Assembly (NCBI GenBank): GCA_002923375.1
Contig: BEIJ01000003.1
Coordinates: 112,001 to 176,000, forward strand
Origin: a bacterium HR33
GTDB taxonomy: Bacteria > Gemmatimonadota > Gemmatimonadetes > Gemmatimonadales > GWC2-71-9
Direction: 5' to 3'
DNA length: 64,000 bases
Shown: in pieces, positions 55,653-64,000 of the stretch
Layout of the letters: the number at the start of each line of letters is the position of its first letter
Position numbering within the stretch: the first letter of the stretch is position 1
The notes under the pieces: model-generated
Told to the model about the DNA's origin: nothing
The model's database searches: none
Seen by the model: only the letters and a program-made list of their open reading frames with translations
Program-made: the position numbers and the translations under genes

Positions 55653-58121
55653 TTACGCCTTGGCGCCGGAGAGCGCCCGGAATACCAGTTTGTCTTTTTC
55701 CGGGCTCGCGTCCACTTCGATCTCGTCTCCCGCTTGGAACTCGCCGCTCAGGATCTTGTCCGACAGCGGGTCCTGCAGGTATCGCTGTATGGCGCGCTTC
55801 AAAGGCCGGGCGCCATAGCGCTCGTCGTACCCGTGATCCACCAGAAAATCGGTGGCCGCAGGGGTGAGTTTGAGCGTCATCTTTCCTTCGGCCAGGCGAG
55901 CTCGCACGTCCCGCATCAGGATATCGACGATCTGCGCTATGTGATGTCGCTCCAGCGGGTGGAAGACGATTATGTCGTCCAGCCGGTTGAGGAACTCCGG
56001 GTTGAAAACCTTGTTGATCTCGTCCTTGACCTTTTCCGCCATCCGCTCGTAGGTCATCCGGGTGTCCGGCGGCGCAAAGCCCAAGGGCTTGGACTGGGTG
56101 ATGTCTCGCGCTCCCACGTTGGAGGTCATGATGACCACCGTGTTCTTGAAGTCGATCACCCGCCCGTAGTTGTCCGTAAGGCGCCCTTCGTCCAACACCT
56201 GGAGCAGAATGTTGAACACGTCGGGATGCGCTTTCTCGATCTCGTCCAGCAACACCACGCAGTAGGGCTTGCGGCGCACCGCCTTGGTCAGCACACCGGA
56301 GTCTTCATACCCCACGTAGCCCGGCGGGGCGCCGATCAGGCGGCTGACGCTGAACTTCTCCATATACTCCGACATATCCACCCGGATCAGCGCCTGCTCG
56401 TCGGCGAAGAGGAAACGCGCCAATGCCCGCGCCAGTTCCGTCTTCCCCACTCCCGTGGGGCCGCAGAAGACGAAGCTCCCGATCGGCCGGCGGGGATCCT
56501 TGAGGCCGGCTCTCGATCGGCGGATCGCCCGGGCGATAGCCTCGATCGCCTGGTCCTGCCCCACCACCGACTGGTGCAACTCCTCCTCCATGCGGAGCAG
56601 CCGCTGGGTTTCGGCCTCCTGCAATCGGGTCACCGGTATCCCGGTCCAGCGGGATACGATGAAGGCCACATCCTCCTCGGTGATCGTGGGCCGATAAGTC
56701 TGCCGCTCTCGCTCCCACTCCTCCTGCCGCTTGCGGATGCGGGCCTGAAGCTCGCGTTCTTCGTCCCTCAGAGCAGCCGCCAGCTCGAAGTTCTGATCCC
56801 TGACCGCCGCTTCTTTCTTCTTGGTAATCCCTTCCAGTTGCGCCTTCATCTCCGCCACGTCCGGAGGGGGCGCTTGGGCCGCCAGTCTCGCCCGAGCGGC
56901 CGCTTCATCTATGACGTCGATCGCCTTGTCCGGCAGGAAGCGGTCGGTTATGTACCGCTCCGAGAGGCGCGCCGCCGCGTCCAAAGTGGCATCCGGAATG
57001 ATCACCCGGTGATGCTCCTCGTAGCGCTGCCTCAGCCCTTTGAGGATTTCGATCGTCTCTTCCACCGTAGGCGGATCCACGATCACCGTCTGGAAGCGCC
57101 GCTCCAAAGCGCCGTCCTTCTCGATGTACTTGCGGTACTCGTTCAGCGTAGAGGCTCCCACGCACTGGAGCTCCCCGCGCGCCAAAGCCGGCTTCAGCAT
57201 GTTGGATGCGTCGATCGCACCCTCGGCAGCACCGGCGCCCACCAAAGTGTGAAGCTCGTCTATGAAGAGCACCACATTCCTGTTCTGGGCGATCTCGTTC
57301 ATGACCGCCTTGAGCCGCTCCTCGAACTGGCCGCGGTACTTGGTGCCGGCGATAACCGCCGCCATGTCCAGCGCCAGCACCCGATGGTTCTTGAGCACAT
57401 CGGGGCAATTCCCCGAAGCGATCATCTGGGCCAAACCCTCGACGATCGCCGTCTTCCCCACGCCCGCTTCACCGATCAGCACCGGATTGTTCTTCTTGCG
57501 GCGGGACAATACCTCTATGACCCGCTGAATCTCCTTCTCCCGCCCGATCGTCGGGTCTAGCTGTCCTTCCGCAGCCAGCGCCGTGAGATCCCGGCAGAAG
57601 TGGTCCAAAGCCGGAGTCTTGGACTTCTTCTCCGACCGCGGCGCGCTGGCACCGGCCCCTTTGCTTCCCGACGGAAGATCGCTGCCCAGCAGGCGCAGAG
57701 TTTCCGCCCGGGCCTGCTCCAAGCTCACCCCGGCATCCGCCAGCACCTGAGCCGCTATCCCCTTCTCTTCCCTGAGCAGACCCAGCAGCAAATGCTCGGT
57801 GCCGACATACGAATGATTCAGTTCGCGCGCCTCGGTCATGGCCAACTCCAGCACCTTCTTGGCGCGCGAGGTGTAGGGCAAATCGGGCCCGGCGGGAGCC
57901 GGGGCCTTTCCCTTCTTGACCGTTTCCTCGATCTTCTGCTGGATCTCGTCGAGATCCACATTCAGATTGGTCAGCACCGCCGCCGCCACCCCTTCGCCCT
58001 CGCGGATGAGACCGAGAAGGATGTGCTCGGTACCCACATACTCGTGGTGCAGGCGCGCCGCTTCCTCGCGCGCCATCTGCAACACCTTCCTGACCCGATC
58101 GGTGAAGTTGTAACCGTTCAT
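55653..58121 (-). CDS. clpC: ATP-dependent Clp protease ATPase ClpC
   Basis: 822 residues. Two N-terminal Clp repeats ([19 protein letters not shown], then [19 protein letters not shown]), AAA1 with [15 protein letters not shown] and [12 protein letters not shown], a short middle domain with an UVR-like segment, and AAA2 with [15 protein letters not shown] and [21 protein letters not shown] loop fits ClpP docking. With McsA/McsB upstream it should unfold arginine-phosphorylated substrates for ClpP (not in the window). Confidence 0.95.
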   Translation of the reverse strand: MNGYNFTDRVRKVLQMAREEAARLHHEYVGTEHILLGLIREGEGVAAAVLTNLNVDLDEIQQKIEETVKKGKAPAPAGPDLPYTSRAKKVLELAMTEARELNHSYVGTEHLLLGLLREEKGIAAQVLADAGVSLEQARAETLRLLGSDLPSGSKGAGASAPRSEKKSKTPALDHFCRDLTALAAEGQLDPTIGREKEIQRVIEVLSRRKKNNPVLIGEAGVGKTAIVEGLAQMIASGNCPDVLKNHRVLALDMAAVIAGTKYRGQFEERLKAVMNEIAQNRNVVLFIDELHTLVGAGAAEGAIDASNMLKPALARGELQCVGASTLNEYRKYIEKDGALERRFQTVIVDPPTVEETIEILKGLRQRYEEHHRVIIPDATLDAAARLSERYITDRFLPDKAIDVIDEAAARARLAAQAPPPDVAEMKAQLEGITKKKEAAVRDQNFELAAALRDEERELQARIRKRQEEWERERQTYRPTITEEDVAFIVSRWTGIPVTRLQEAETQRLLRMEEELHQSVVGQDQAIEAIARAIRRSRAGLKDPRRPIGSFVFCGPTGVGKTELARALARFLFADEQALIRVDMSEYMEKFSVSRLIGAPPGYVGYEDSGVLTKAVRRKPYCVVLLDEIEKAHPDVFNILLQVLDEGRLTDNYGRVIDFKNTVVIMTSNVGARDITQSKPLGFAPPDTRMTYERMAEKVKDEINKVFNPEFLNRLDDIIVFHPLERHHIAQIVDILMRDVRARLAEGKMTLKLTPAATDFLVDHGYDERYGARPLKRAIQRYLQDPLSDKILSGEFQAGDEIEVDASPEKDKLVFRALSGAKA

Positions 58122-58140
58122 CTTACTCCTTCATTCTCCT

Positions 58141-59253
58141 TCATTTGCCTGTTGCACGTGGACCCTCACCCCCGAGTCTCCGCGCATCCTCCTCCAGCAG
58201 TCTACGCACATACTCCGCTCTCAGCATCGGCAGCTCCGGGTCGGACAACTGCCGTCCCGAGAGATGAGCTACGTGCGCGGGCTGCGTGAATATCATCAGC
58301 TTGTTCAGAGTATATACCCCGACCTCGTTAATCAAGTTCAACGCCACCCCGAGCCGTACACCGCTCAAAAGATTCATGGTCTCCTCGAAGGACAGACTGC
58401 GGGCATACCGCAGCAGACCGTACGCCCGCCACACCTTGTCCTCGACCACGTTCGGGGCATCGCTCAACAATTTCTCCCGGGCCAGGCGCTCGTACTCTAT
58501 CACCTGCCTCACGATCCTCACCAAGTGGTCGAGCAGTTCCTCCTCCGACTTCCCTAGGGTGGTCTGATTCGACAGCTGGAAAAAGTTACCCACCACCTCG
58601 CTCCCCTCGCCGTACAGCCCCCGGAAGGTGAGCCCCACCTGCGACAGACCCTGCAACACCTTGCCGATCTCCTTGGTGAGCACCAGACCCGGAAGGTGGA
58701 TCAACACCGAAGCTCTGAGACCCGTCCCCGCGTTGGTGGGACATGCGGTCAGGTAGCCGAACTCCGGATGAAAAGCAAAACACAGCTGCCTTCCCAACTC
58801 GCTGTCGAGCTGATCCAGCTCGGCGTAAGCTTCCGACACGGCAAAACCGGACCGCAAACTCTGGAGCCGAAGGTGGTCCTCTTCGTTCACCATGACCCCG
58901 AGCGTTTCGCCCAAGAGCAAAGCCGACGCCGGCCTCACCCCTCCGGCCGCGTCCAACCCCGCCAATTCCCGGGAGACCAAATGCCGCTCGTAAAGCAGCT
59001 GCCGCTCGCTCCGCTCCAGGCGATCCAACCTCACCACCGCCGCGTCCGCCAAATGGCGCGTGCTCCGCCCGGCTTTGACCACCTGCTCCAGCACCGCCTC
59101 CCGGTGATCGTCCCGCGCCCGAACGGTAAAGGGAAGACCCTGGAGATTCCTCGCCAGCCTCACCCGGGACGACAAAACGATCTGCCCTTCGGGACCGCTG
59201 GCGTCGGCCCAGCCGATTCCTCCGTCCGGGAGCAAACTCAAGTCCAGCGTCAT
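58141..59253 (-). CDS. mcsB: Protein arginine kinase McsB
   Basis: 370-residue ATP:guanidino phosphotransferase. SSRVRLARNL (28-37), the NEED loop at 123-126 (VNEEDHLRL), Cys171 in TACPTNAGTGLRAS, and RGLYGEGSEVVGNFFQLSNQTTLGKSEEE are all conserved. It phosphorylates arginines, marking proteins for ClpCP. Where Bacillus McsB has RDXXRA near the C terminus, this protein reads LPMLRA (341-346), so part of the phospho-arginine docking motif is missing. ATG 59253 overlaps the mcsA stop. Confidence 0.93.
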   Translation of the reverse strand: MTLDLSLLPDGGIGWADASGPEGQIVLSSRVRLARNLQGLPFTVRARDDHREAVLEQVVKAGRSTRHLADAAVVRLDRLERSERQLLYERHLVSRELAGLDAAGGVRPASALLLGETLGVMVNEEDHLRLQSLRSGFAVSEAYAELDQLDSELGRQLCFAFHPEFGYLTACPTNAGTGLRASVLIHLPGLVLTKEIGKVLQGLSQVGLTFRGLYGEGSEVVGNFFQLSNQTTLGKSEEELLDHLVRIVRQVIEYERLAREKLLSDAPNVVEDKVWRAYGLLRYARSLSFEETMNLLSGVRLGVALNLINEVGVYTLNKLMIFTQPAHVAHLSGRQLSDPELPMLRAEYVRRLLEEDARRLGGEGPRATGK

Positions 59254-59750
59254 TCCAAGATCCTGATTCGATCCCTCAGCTCCGCGGCCAGCTCGAAATT
59301 CTCCGCCTCCACCGCCCGGCGGAGCTGATCGCGCAACTCGTTGAGCCGCCGGCGCCGATCCGCCAGCCCCGCATCCGGCGGCAGGTACGCCTCCCCAACG
59401 TGCTGGCTGGAACCGTGCAACCGGCGCAACAAGTCCCGCAGGTGAGTCTCGAACGTCGCATAACAGTGAGGACACCCCAGCCTTCCCGTCTCCCTGAAGT
59501 CGCTCAGGCGGGCCCCGCAAAAACCGCACGGCTCGGACTCCACACCCGAAGGGAGCGCACCGGCCGCCTCCTTGCCCATCGAAGCCAGAAAGTCCGACAG
59601 CGGAAACTTGGCGATACTCGCACCGGTCTGCACCCCCTTCTCCGCCGCGCACACCTCGCAAAGGTGCAGAGTCGTCACCGAGTTCTTGACGATCTGCGTA
59701 AGATGAACCGCCGCCGGTCTCTCGCCGCAATTATCGCACTGCATCACCAA
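59250..59750 (-). CDS. mcsA: McsA-type zinc-finger/UVR activator
   Basis: 166 residues. Cysteine pairs at 5/8 and 31/34 (zinc site 1) and 75/78 and 93/96 (zinc site 2), and a C-terminal UVR domain (LRRAVEAENFELAAELRDRI). McsA activates McsB kinase in Firmicutes. No ctsR repressor gene precedes it; the upstream gene is lolD. ATG 59750 or 59744. Confidence 0.9.
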   Translation of the reverse strand: MVMQCDNCGERPAAVHLTQIVKNSVTTLHLCEVCAAEKGVQTGASIAKFPLSDFLASMGKEAAGALPSGVESEPCGFCGARLSDFRETGRLGCPHCYATFETHLRDLLRRLHGSSQHVGEAYLPPDAGLADRRRRLNELRDQLRRAVEAENFELAAELRDRIRILE

Positions 59751-60445
59751 ACCGCCTCGGGCGCCCGGACCGGATGCAGGCGGCCTCCCTCCAGCAACAA
59801 CACCCGATCCGCCCGCTCCGCCAGCGCCCTATTATGAGTTACCACGACCATGGAGGTCTCCAGCGTGCGGGCCAGCCCCAACAACAGATCGTGGAGCATC
59901 CCGCTGTGCGCTTGATCCAAATTCCCGCTCGGCTCGTCGGCCAGCAGGACCTCCGGATCGTGCACCAGCGCCCTCGCCACAGCGCAGCGCTGTTGCTCGC
60001 CCCCCGACAGCTGCGGCGGGCGATGCGCCATCCGGCCCGCCAATCCCACCATCGCCAACAACTCCTCAGCCCGGCTCTGAGCTTCCGCCCTGGGAACTCC
60101 CGCTATCAACAACGGCATCATCACGTTCTCCAAAGCGGTAAACTCGCGCAACAAATGGTGAAATTGAAAGACGAACCCGAGCCGGCGGTTGCGAAGCGTG
60201 TCTTTCTCTTCGGCCGCAAGCGTGCTGTACGCCACGCCGTCCAGCCAAATCTCGCCGGCGGTGGGCTCGTCCAGGGCACCCAGCAAGTGCAACAGGGTGC
60301 TCTTGCCCGCGCCGCTGGCCCCCACCACAGCTACAACCTCTCCCCGCTGCACGCCAAGATCGAGGTGCGAAAGCACCTCGATGGGAACTCCGTCTCCCCC
60401 CGTATAAACTTTGCGCAACCCCCGCGCTTCCAGCAACGGCTTCAT
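59744..60445 (-). CDS. lolD: Lipoprotein-releasing ABC transporter ATPase
   Basis: 233-residue MacB/LolD-type ATPase. Walker A GASGAGKST, LSGGEQQRCAVARALV signature, Walker B LLADEPSGNLD, His in VVTHNRALAERAD. It powers release of outer-membrane lipoproteins with the permease at 60442. ATG 60445 overlaps lolC by ATGA. The ORF continues upstream but that part is out of frame with the real gene. Confidence 0.93.
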   Translation of the reverse strand: MKPLLEARGLRKVYTGGDGVPIEVLSHLDLGVQRGEVVAVVGASGAGKSTLLHLLGALDEPTAGEIWLDGVAYSTLAAEEKDTLRNRRLGFVFQFHHLLREFTALENVMMPLLIAGVPRAEAQSRAEELLAMVGLAGRMAHRPPQLSGGEQQRCAVARALVHDPEVLLADEPSGNLDQAHSGMLHDLLLGLARTLETSMVVVTHNRALAERADRVLLLEGGRLHPVRAPEAVW

Positions 60446-61785
60446 TCCCAGCGAATCGCCTCCACCGGAGTCATCATCGCTGCCTGCCGAGCCGGGTAAA
60501 TCGTCGCCAGCGTCGCCACCAGCATGCTGGCGCCCACCACCAGCAGGAAATCCACCGGGTCCACCCGCACCGGCAGGTGGTCTATGAAATATACCGTAGG
60601 ATCCAGCTTGATAAGGTGCCTGCGGTCGATCAACCAAGCCACCGTGAGCCCCAACCCCGCACCCAAGAGCGTGCCCACCACCCCGATCACCGCTCCCTGC
60701 CAGATAAAGACCCTCTTGATCGACCCCGCGGACAATCCCATGGCCCTCAGGATGCCTATCTCCCGCGTCTTGTCGGTAACCACCATCGTCAGAGTACTCA
60801 CGATGTTGAACGCGGCCACAATGACGATCAGCAGCAAGATCAACCCCATCGCCAGCTTTTCCAGCTGCAACGCCGAAAACAACGAGGAGTTCTGAGTCTG
60901 CCAATCCACGCTCCTATAGGGATAGCCCAGCCGCTGCTCCAACTCCGCTCCCACCTGGGGAGCTCTCCAAGGATCCCTGATCCTTACATCCAAACCGCTC
61001 ACCGCATCTTCCAGACCGGCGAACCGCTGCGCCACCTCCAAGGGGAGCACCACATAGCTGTTGTCATACTCGTACATTCCGGTCTCGAAATGGCCGGTAA
61101 CTTCGAACCTCCAAAAGCGCGGGATGAACGCTCCCAGCGCCGCATTGAAGCGACTCCCCGCGGGCGACACTACCGTGACGGTGTCCCCGGGGTAGGCCGA
61201 AAGGCGCTCGGCCAACCTGCGGCCCAACACTATCCCTCCGTCCACACCCTCCCGCCGAGTCTTAAAGCTCAAGTCGCCGTATACAAAATGCCGCGGCAGA
61301 GAAGTGACCGACATCGAGCCCGTGTCCGTTGCGATTCCCAGAACCCTCACCCCCTGCGCATAATCGGCGCCCGCCGAAATGAGGCCCTCGCTTATCACGA
61401 ACGGCGCCACCGCCAAAACCTCGGGATCCTCCCTCACCCGGGACGCCACTTGTTTCCAGTCGTCCAGCCGCAGCCCCTCCCCGTAGGTCAAGACCCTGAG
61501 ATGAGGACTGGCAACCAAGATTTTCTCCCGCAAATCCTCCTGCAGTCCGTTCATCACTCCCAGCACCACGATCAGAGCCATCACGCCCACCGTCACTCCT
61601 CCCGTGGCTATCAGAGTGATCAGGGAAACCAGGCGCGAAGAACGGCGGCTCCGCAGGTAGCGTCCCGCGATGGCTAGCTCCAGGCGCAGGAGCGAGCGCC
61701 ACGATCGCGCAGCCGCAACCTTCCCCCCCACCGGACGCGCGGCGGGATCAGTGACGCCGCCGGTCTCCAAGGAAGGTCCGCTCAT
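60442..61785 (-). CDS. lolC: Lipoprotein-releasing permease LolC/LolE
   Basis: 447-residue FtsX-fold permease. A cytosolic basic N terminus, TM1 (LITLIATGGVTVGVMALIVVLGVMNG), a periplasmic domain of about 200 residues, then three TM helices with the MVVTDKTREIGILRAMG coupling loop and the C-terminal IYPARQAAMMTPVEAIRWE. Only one permease gene is present, suggesting a homodimeric LolF-type complex. ATG overlaps lysS. Confidence 0.92.
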   Translation of the reverse strand: MSGPSLETGGVTDPAARPVGGKVAAARSWRSLLRLELAIAGRYLRSRRSSRLVSLITLIATGGVTVGVMALIVVLGVMNGLQEDLREKILVASPHLRVLTYGEGLRLDDWKQVASRVREDPEVLAVAPFVISEGLISAGADYAQGVRVLGIATDTGSMSVTSLPRHFVYGDLSFKTRREGVDGGIVLGRRLAERLSAYPGDTVTVVSPAGSRFNAALGAFIPRFWRFEVTGHFETGMYEYDNSYVVLPLEVAQRFAGLEDAVSGLDVRIRDPWRAPQVGAELEQRLGYPYRSVDWQTQNSSLFSALQLEKLAMGLILLLIVIVAAFNIVSTLTMVVTDKTREIGILRAMGLSAGSIKRVFIWQGAVIGVVGTLLGAGLGLTVAWLIDRRHLIKLDPTVYFIDHLPVRVDPVDFLLVVGASMLVATLATIYPARQAAMMTPVEAIRWE

Positions 61786-63299
61786 TCCCCCGGCCTCAAG
61801 AGAGGAAACAGGATCACGTCTCGAATCGAGCTCTGACCCGCTAGCAGCATCACCAGACGATCTATCCCCACTCCCGCACCTCCGGTGGGAGGCATCCCGT
61901 ACTCCAGAGCGCGCAGATAGTCCTCGTCGAGCTGATGGGCTTCATCGTCTCCGGCTGCCCGGTAGGCTCGTTGGGCTTCGAACCTCTCTCGCTGCTCGTC
62001 CGGGTCGTTCAGCTCGCTGAATGCGTTGGCTATCTCCCAGCCGTTGATGTAAAGCTCGAACCGCTCGGCCAGCCGCGGCTCCCCCCGCTTGCGCTTGGCC
62101 AGAGGCGAAAGCTCCACCGGATAGTCCAGCACAAAGGTCGGCTGTATCAGATGAGGTTCCACCCAAAGCTTGAACGCTTCGTCGATGAGCTTGGCCCGCG
62201 TCATCGCGTCGACCTGATCCAAAAGCTCCGTGTCGCCCGCTTTCCGCTCCTCCAGGCCGGCTCTCACCCGCTCCCTCAACCGATCGTCTCCCGCATCCAA
62301 CAAATCGATACCGGCATACCGCTGCATCAGTTCCACGTAGCCCACCCGCGGCCACGGGGGCGACAGGTCGAACCGCTTCCCGAACCGCTCCAACACCGCG
62401 CTGCCGCAGACTTCTACCGCTGCGCCGTGTATCATGGCTTCCACCAGCTCGAGGATCCGCAGATAATCCGCGTAAGCCTCGTAAAACTCGAGCATGGTAA
62501 ATTCGGGATTGTGGAGGCGGTCCAGCCCCTCGTTGCGGAAATCCTTGCCCAGTTCGTACACCTTCTCCAAACCGCCCACGATGCACCGCTTGAGATAGAG
62601 CTCGGTTGCTATCCGGAGATACAGACGGCTGTCCAGCGCGTTATGGTGAGTCACGAACGGGCGGGCCAGCGCGCCGCCGTAAATCGGCTGCAGCACCGGC
62701 GTCTCAACCTCTACATAACCGCGGGCGTCCAAAAAACTCCTGACGTAGGCGATCGTACGCGCCCGCATCCGAAACACCGACCTGACCTCGGGGTGAACCG
62801 CCAGGTCCGCATACCGCTGCCGGTAGCGCGTCTCCGGATCGCTGAGGGTGCTGTGCCGCTCTCCGCTCTCGTCCTCCTTGCCCAGCGGAAGGGGGCGAAG
62901 GGCCTTCGCCAGCAAGACCAAGCCCTCGACCCTGACCGTAATCTCGCCCGTCTTGGTGGTGAAAAGCCGGCCCGAGACGCCGATATGATCCCCCAGATCC
63001 AGAAGCTCCACCAGCCGGTAGCCGTGCTCGCCCAACTGATCCTTGCGAAAGTAGAGCTGGATCTTGCCGCTGGCATCCGCCAGGTGGGCGAATGTCGTCT
63101 TCCCGTGGCGCCGCAGAGACACGATTCTTCCCGCCGCGCGCACCTCCAGCTCTTCCTCGGGGCGATACGCGGCGAGCGCCTCGGCCGCGGTGTGGGTGCG
63201 ATCGAATCCGTAGGCAAAAGGCTCGATCCCCAGTTCTTTCAGCAGCTTCAGCTTCTCGCGGCGGGCCTGCTCTACGAACGAGCGCGCGGGAACGGTCAC
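61782..63299 (-). CDS. lysS: Lysyl-tRNA synthetase, class II
   Basis: 505 residues. An N-terminal OB-fold anticodon domain ([20 protein letters not shown]) and a class II core with motif 2 ([20 protein letters not shown]) and motif 3 ([26 protein letters not shown]). GTG 63299 overlaps prfB by GTGA. The prfB-lysS order is common. Confidence 0.96.
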   Translation of the reverse strand: MTVPARSFVEQARREKLKLLKELGIEPFAYGFDRTHTAAEALAAYRPEEELEVRAAGRIVSLRRHGKTTFAHLADASGKIQLYFRKDQLGEHGYRLVELLDLGDHIGVSGRLFTTKTGEITVRVEGLVLLAKALRPLPLGKEDESGERHSTLSDPETRYRQRYADLAVHPEVRSVFRMRARTIAYVRSFLDARGYVEVETPVLQPIYGGALARPFVTHHNALDSRLYLRIATELYLKRCIVGGLEKVYELGKDFRNEGLDRLHNPEFTMLEFYEAYADYLRILELVEAMIHGAAVEVCGSAVLERFGKRFDLSPPWPRVGYVELMQRYAGIDLLDAGDDRLRERVRAGLEERKAGDTELLDQVDAMTRAKLIDEAFKLWVEPHLIQPTFVLDYPVELSPLAKRKRGEPRLAERFELYINGWEIANAFSELNDPDEQRERFEAQRAYRAAGDDEAHQLDEDYLRALEYGMPPTGGAGVGIDRLVMLLAGQSSIRDVILFPLLRPGE

Positions 63300-64000
63300 G
63301 CAGCCTTGCCTCCGAAGCGCTTGAGATAGGCTTCTATAAAGGGGTCGATCTCGCCGTCCATCACTCGCTCCACATCGGTCAGCTTGAGACCGGTGCGGTG
63401 ATCGTTCACCATGGTGTAAGGCTGGAAGACGTACGAGCGTATCTGGTTGCCCCAACTCGCGTCCGGCTTGGTGGCTTCGATCTCCGCCTTCTTCTTCTCC
63501 CGCTCCTCGAGCGCTCTCTGGTAGAGCGCAGCCTTGAGCATCTTCAGCGCCGTGGCGCGGTTCTTGTGCTGGCTGCGCTCCTGCTGGCACGAGACCACGA
63601 TCCCGGTGGGAATGTGCCGCAGCCTGACCGCCGAAGACGTCTTGTTCACGTGCTGCCCCCCCGCGCCCGACGCCCGGAACACCTCCATCTCTATGTCCTC
63701 CTCCCTGAGATTGATTTCGATGGTATCGTCCACCAGGGGATAGACGAATACCGAAGCGAACGAAGTGTGCCGCCGCGCCTGGGCGTCGAACGGCGAGATC
63801 CGCACCAGCCGGTGAACGCCCTTCTCGGCCTTCAAAAAGCCGTAAGCATAGTCCCCCCGGATCTCCACCGTGGCCGACTTGATTCCCGCCTCCTCTCCTT
63901 TGAGCAGATCCAAGATCTCCACCTCGTAGCCGTGGTGTTCCGCCCAGCGGGTGTACATCCGCAGCAGCATCTCGGCCCAGTCCTGAGACTCCGTACCTCC
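63296..64000 (-). CDS. prfB: Peptide chain release factor 2, 3' part
   Basis: C-terminal 234 residues of RF2, cut by the right edge; the frame continues beyond base 64000 ([16 protein letters not shown] leads in). It has the SPF stop-codon recognition motif ([18 protein letters not shown]) and the GGQ peptidyl-hydrolysis loop ([16 protein letters not shown]). Whether the programmed frameshift near codon 25 exists cannot be seen here. Confidence 0.95.
   Translation of the reverse strand, partial: GGTESQDWAEMLLRMYTRWAEHHGYEVEILDLLKGEEAGIKSATVEIRGDYAYGFLKAEKGVHRLVRISPFDAQARRHTSFASVFVYPLVDDTIEINLREEDIEMEVFRASGAGGQHVNKTSSAVRLRHIPTGIVVSCQQERSQHKNRATALKMLKAALYQRALEEREKKKAEIEATKPDASWGNQIRSYVFQPYTMVNDHRTGLKLTDVERVMDGEIDPFIEAYLKRFGGKAA

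Noticed and set aside
60446-60904. N-terminal extension of LolD
   Set aside because: The open frame overlaps the well-conserved lolC 3' end and reads as low-complexity shadow; ATG 60445 gives a normal LolD.

Overview
The window is one contiguous piece of a high-GC, diderm bacterial chromosome. Several traits occur together: a lipid A/Kdo pathway with a fused LpxC-FabZ, futalosine-type menaquinone synthesis, a bacillithiol enzyme (BshC), a McsA-McsB-ClpC module, and many GTG starts with ATGA/GTGA overlaps. Together they point to Gemmatimonadota or a neighbouring FCB-type phylum. This is an inference from gene content; no rRNA gene is present to confirm it.

Layout, left arm (1-27.3 kb, almost all on +): acpP (partial)-fabF; a futalosine cluster mqnE-mqnA-mqnC followed by an atypical PurE-like gene; a membrane Ser/Thr kinase on the minus strand; an aminotransferase; ispF-dedA-xerD-trpG/pabA; a Kdo/LPS-transport block kdsB-pyrG-kdsA-kdsC-lptC-ostA-lptB-rpoN; then a polyprenol-sugar/membrane-glycosylation region (two GT2 enzymes, a GT4 enzyme, an LPG-synthase-like membrane protein, a methyltransferase, a YfhO-family protein) ending in dapF.

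Centre (27.3-28.7 kb): a gene-poor stretch holding a 28-bp dif-like XerCD site at 27447-27474, exactly where gene orientation flips. Genes left of it run rightwards and every gene right of it runs leftwards, as expected at a replication terminus. tRNA-Arg(CCT) lies about 1 kb further on.

Right arm (27.6-64 kb, all on -): read in transcription order from the right edge, prfB (partial)-lysS-lolC-lolD-mcsA-mcsB-clpC-bamA-skp-lpxD-lpxC/fabZ-lpxA-lpxB-LPLAT-lpxK-gdhA-rlmH-bshC-small membrane protein-murJ-uvrC-thrC-larC-TPR protein, then tRNA-Gly(CCC), then a DUF512 radical-SAM gene-der-plsY-gpsA-merR-surE-pcm-dedA-acyP, tRNA-Arg and a TPR protein. Most junctions overlap or are under 20 nt, so outer-membrane biogenesis (LolCD, BamA, Skp, LpxA/B/C/D/K), arginine-phosphorylation proteolysis (McsAB-ClpC) and peptidoglycan precursor flipping (MurJ) appear to share long transcripts.

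The most unusual observations are: the dif/terminus; a recurring -10-like hexamer 5-7 nt upstream of transcription-unit-leading start codons with no Shine-Dalgarno (likely leaderless mRNAs); a PurE-like protein lacking a conserved histidine and an MqnE with a CX5CX2C cluster motif in the menaquinone cluster; an LptB with a 146-residue N-terminal extension; and non-canonical starts for uvrC (ATC/ATT) and dedA (CTG).
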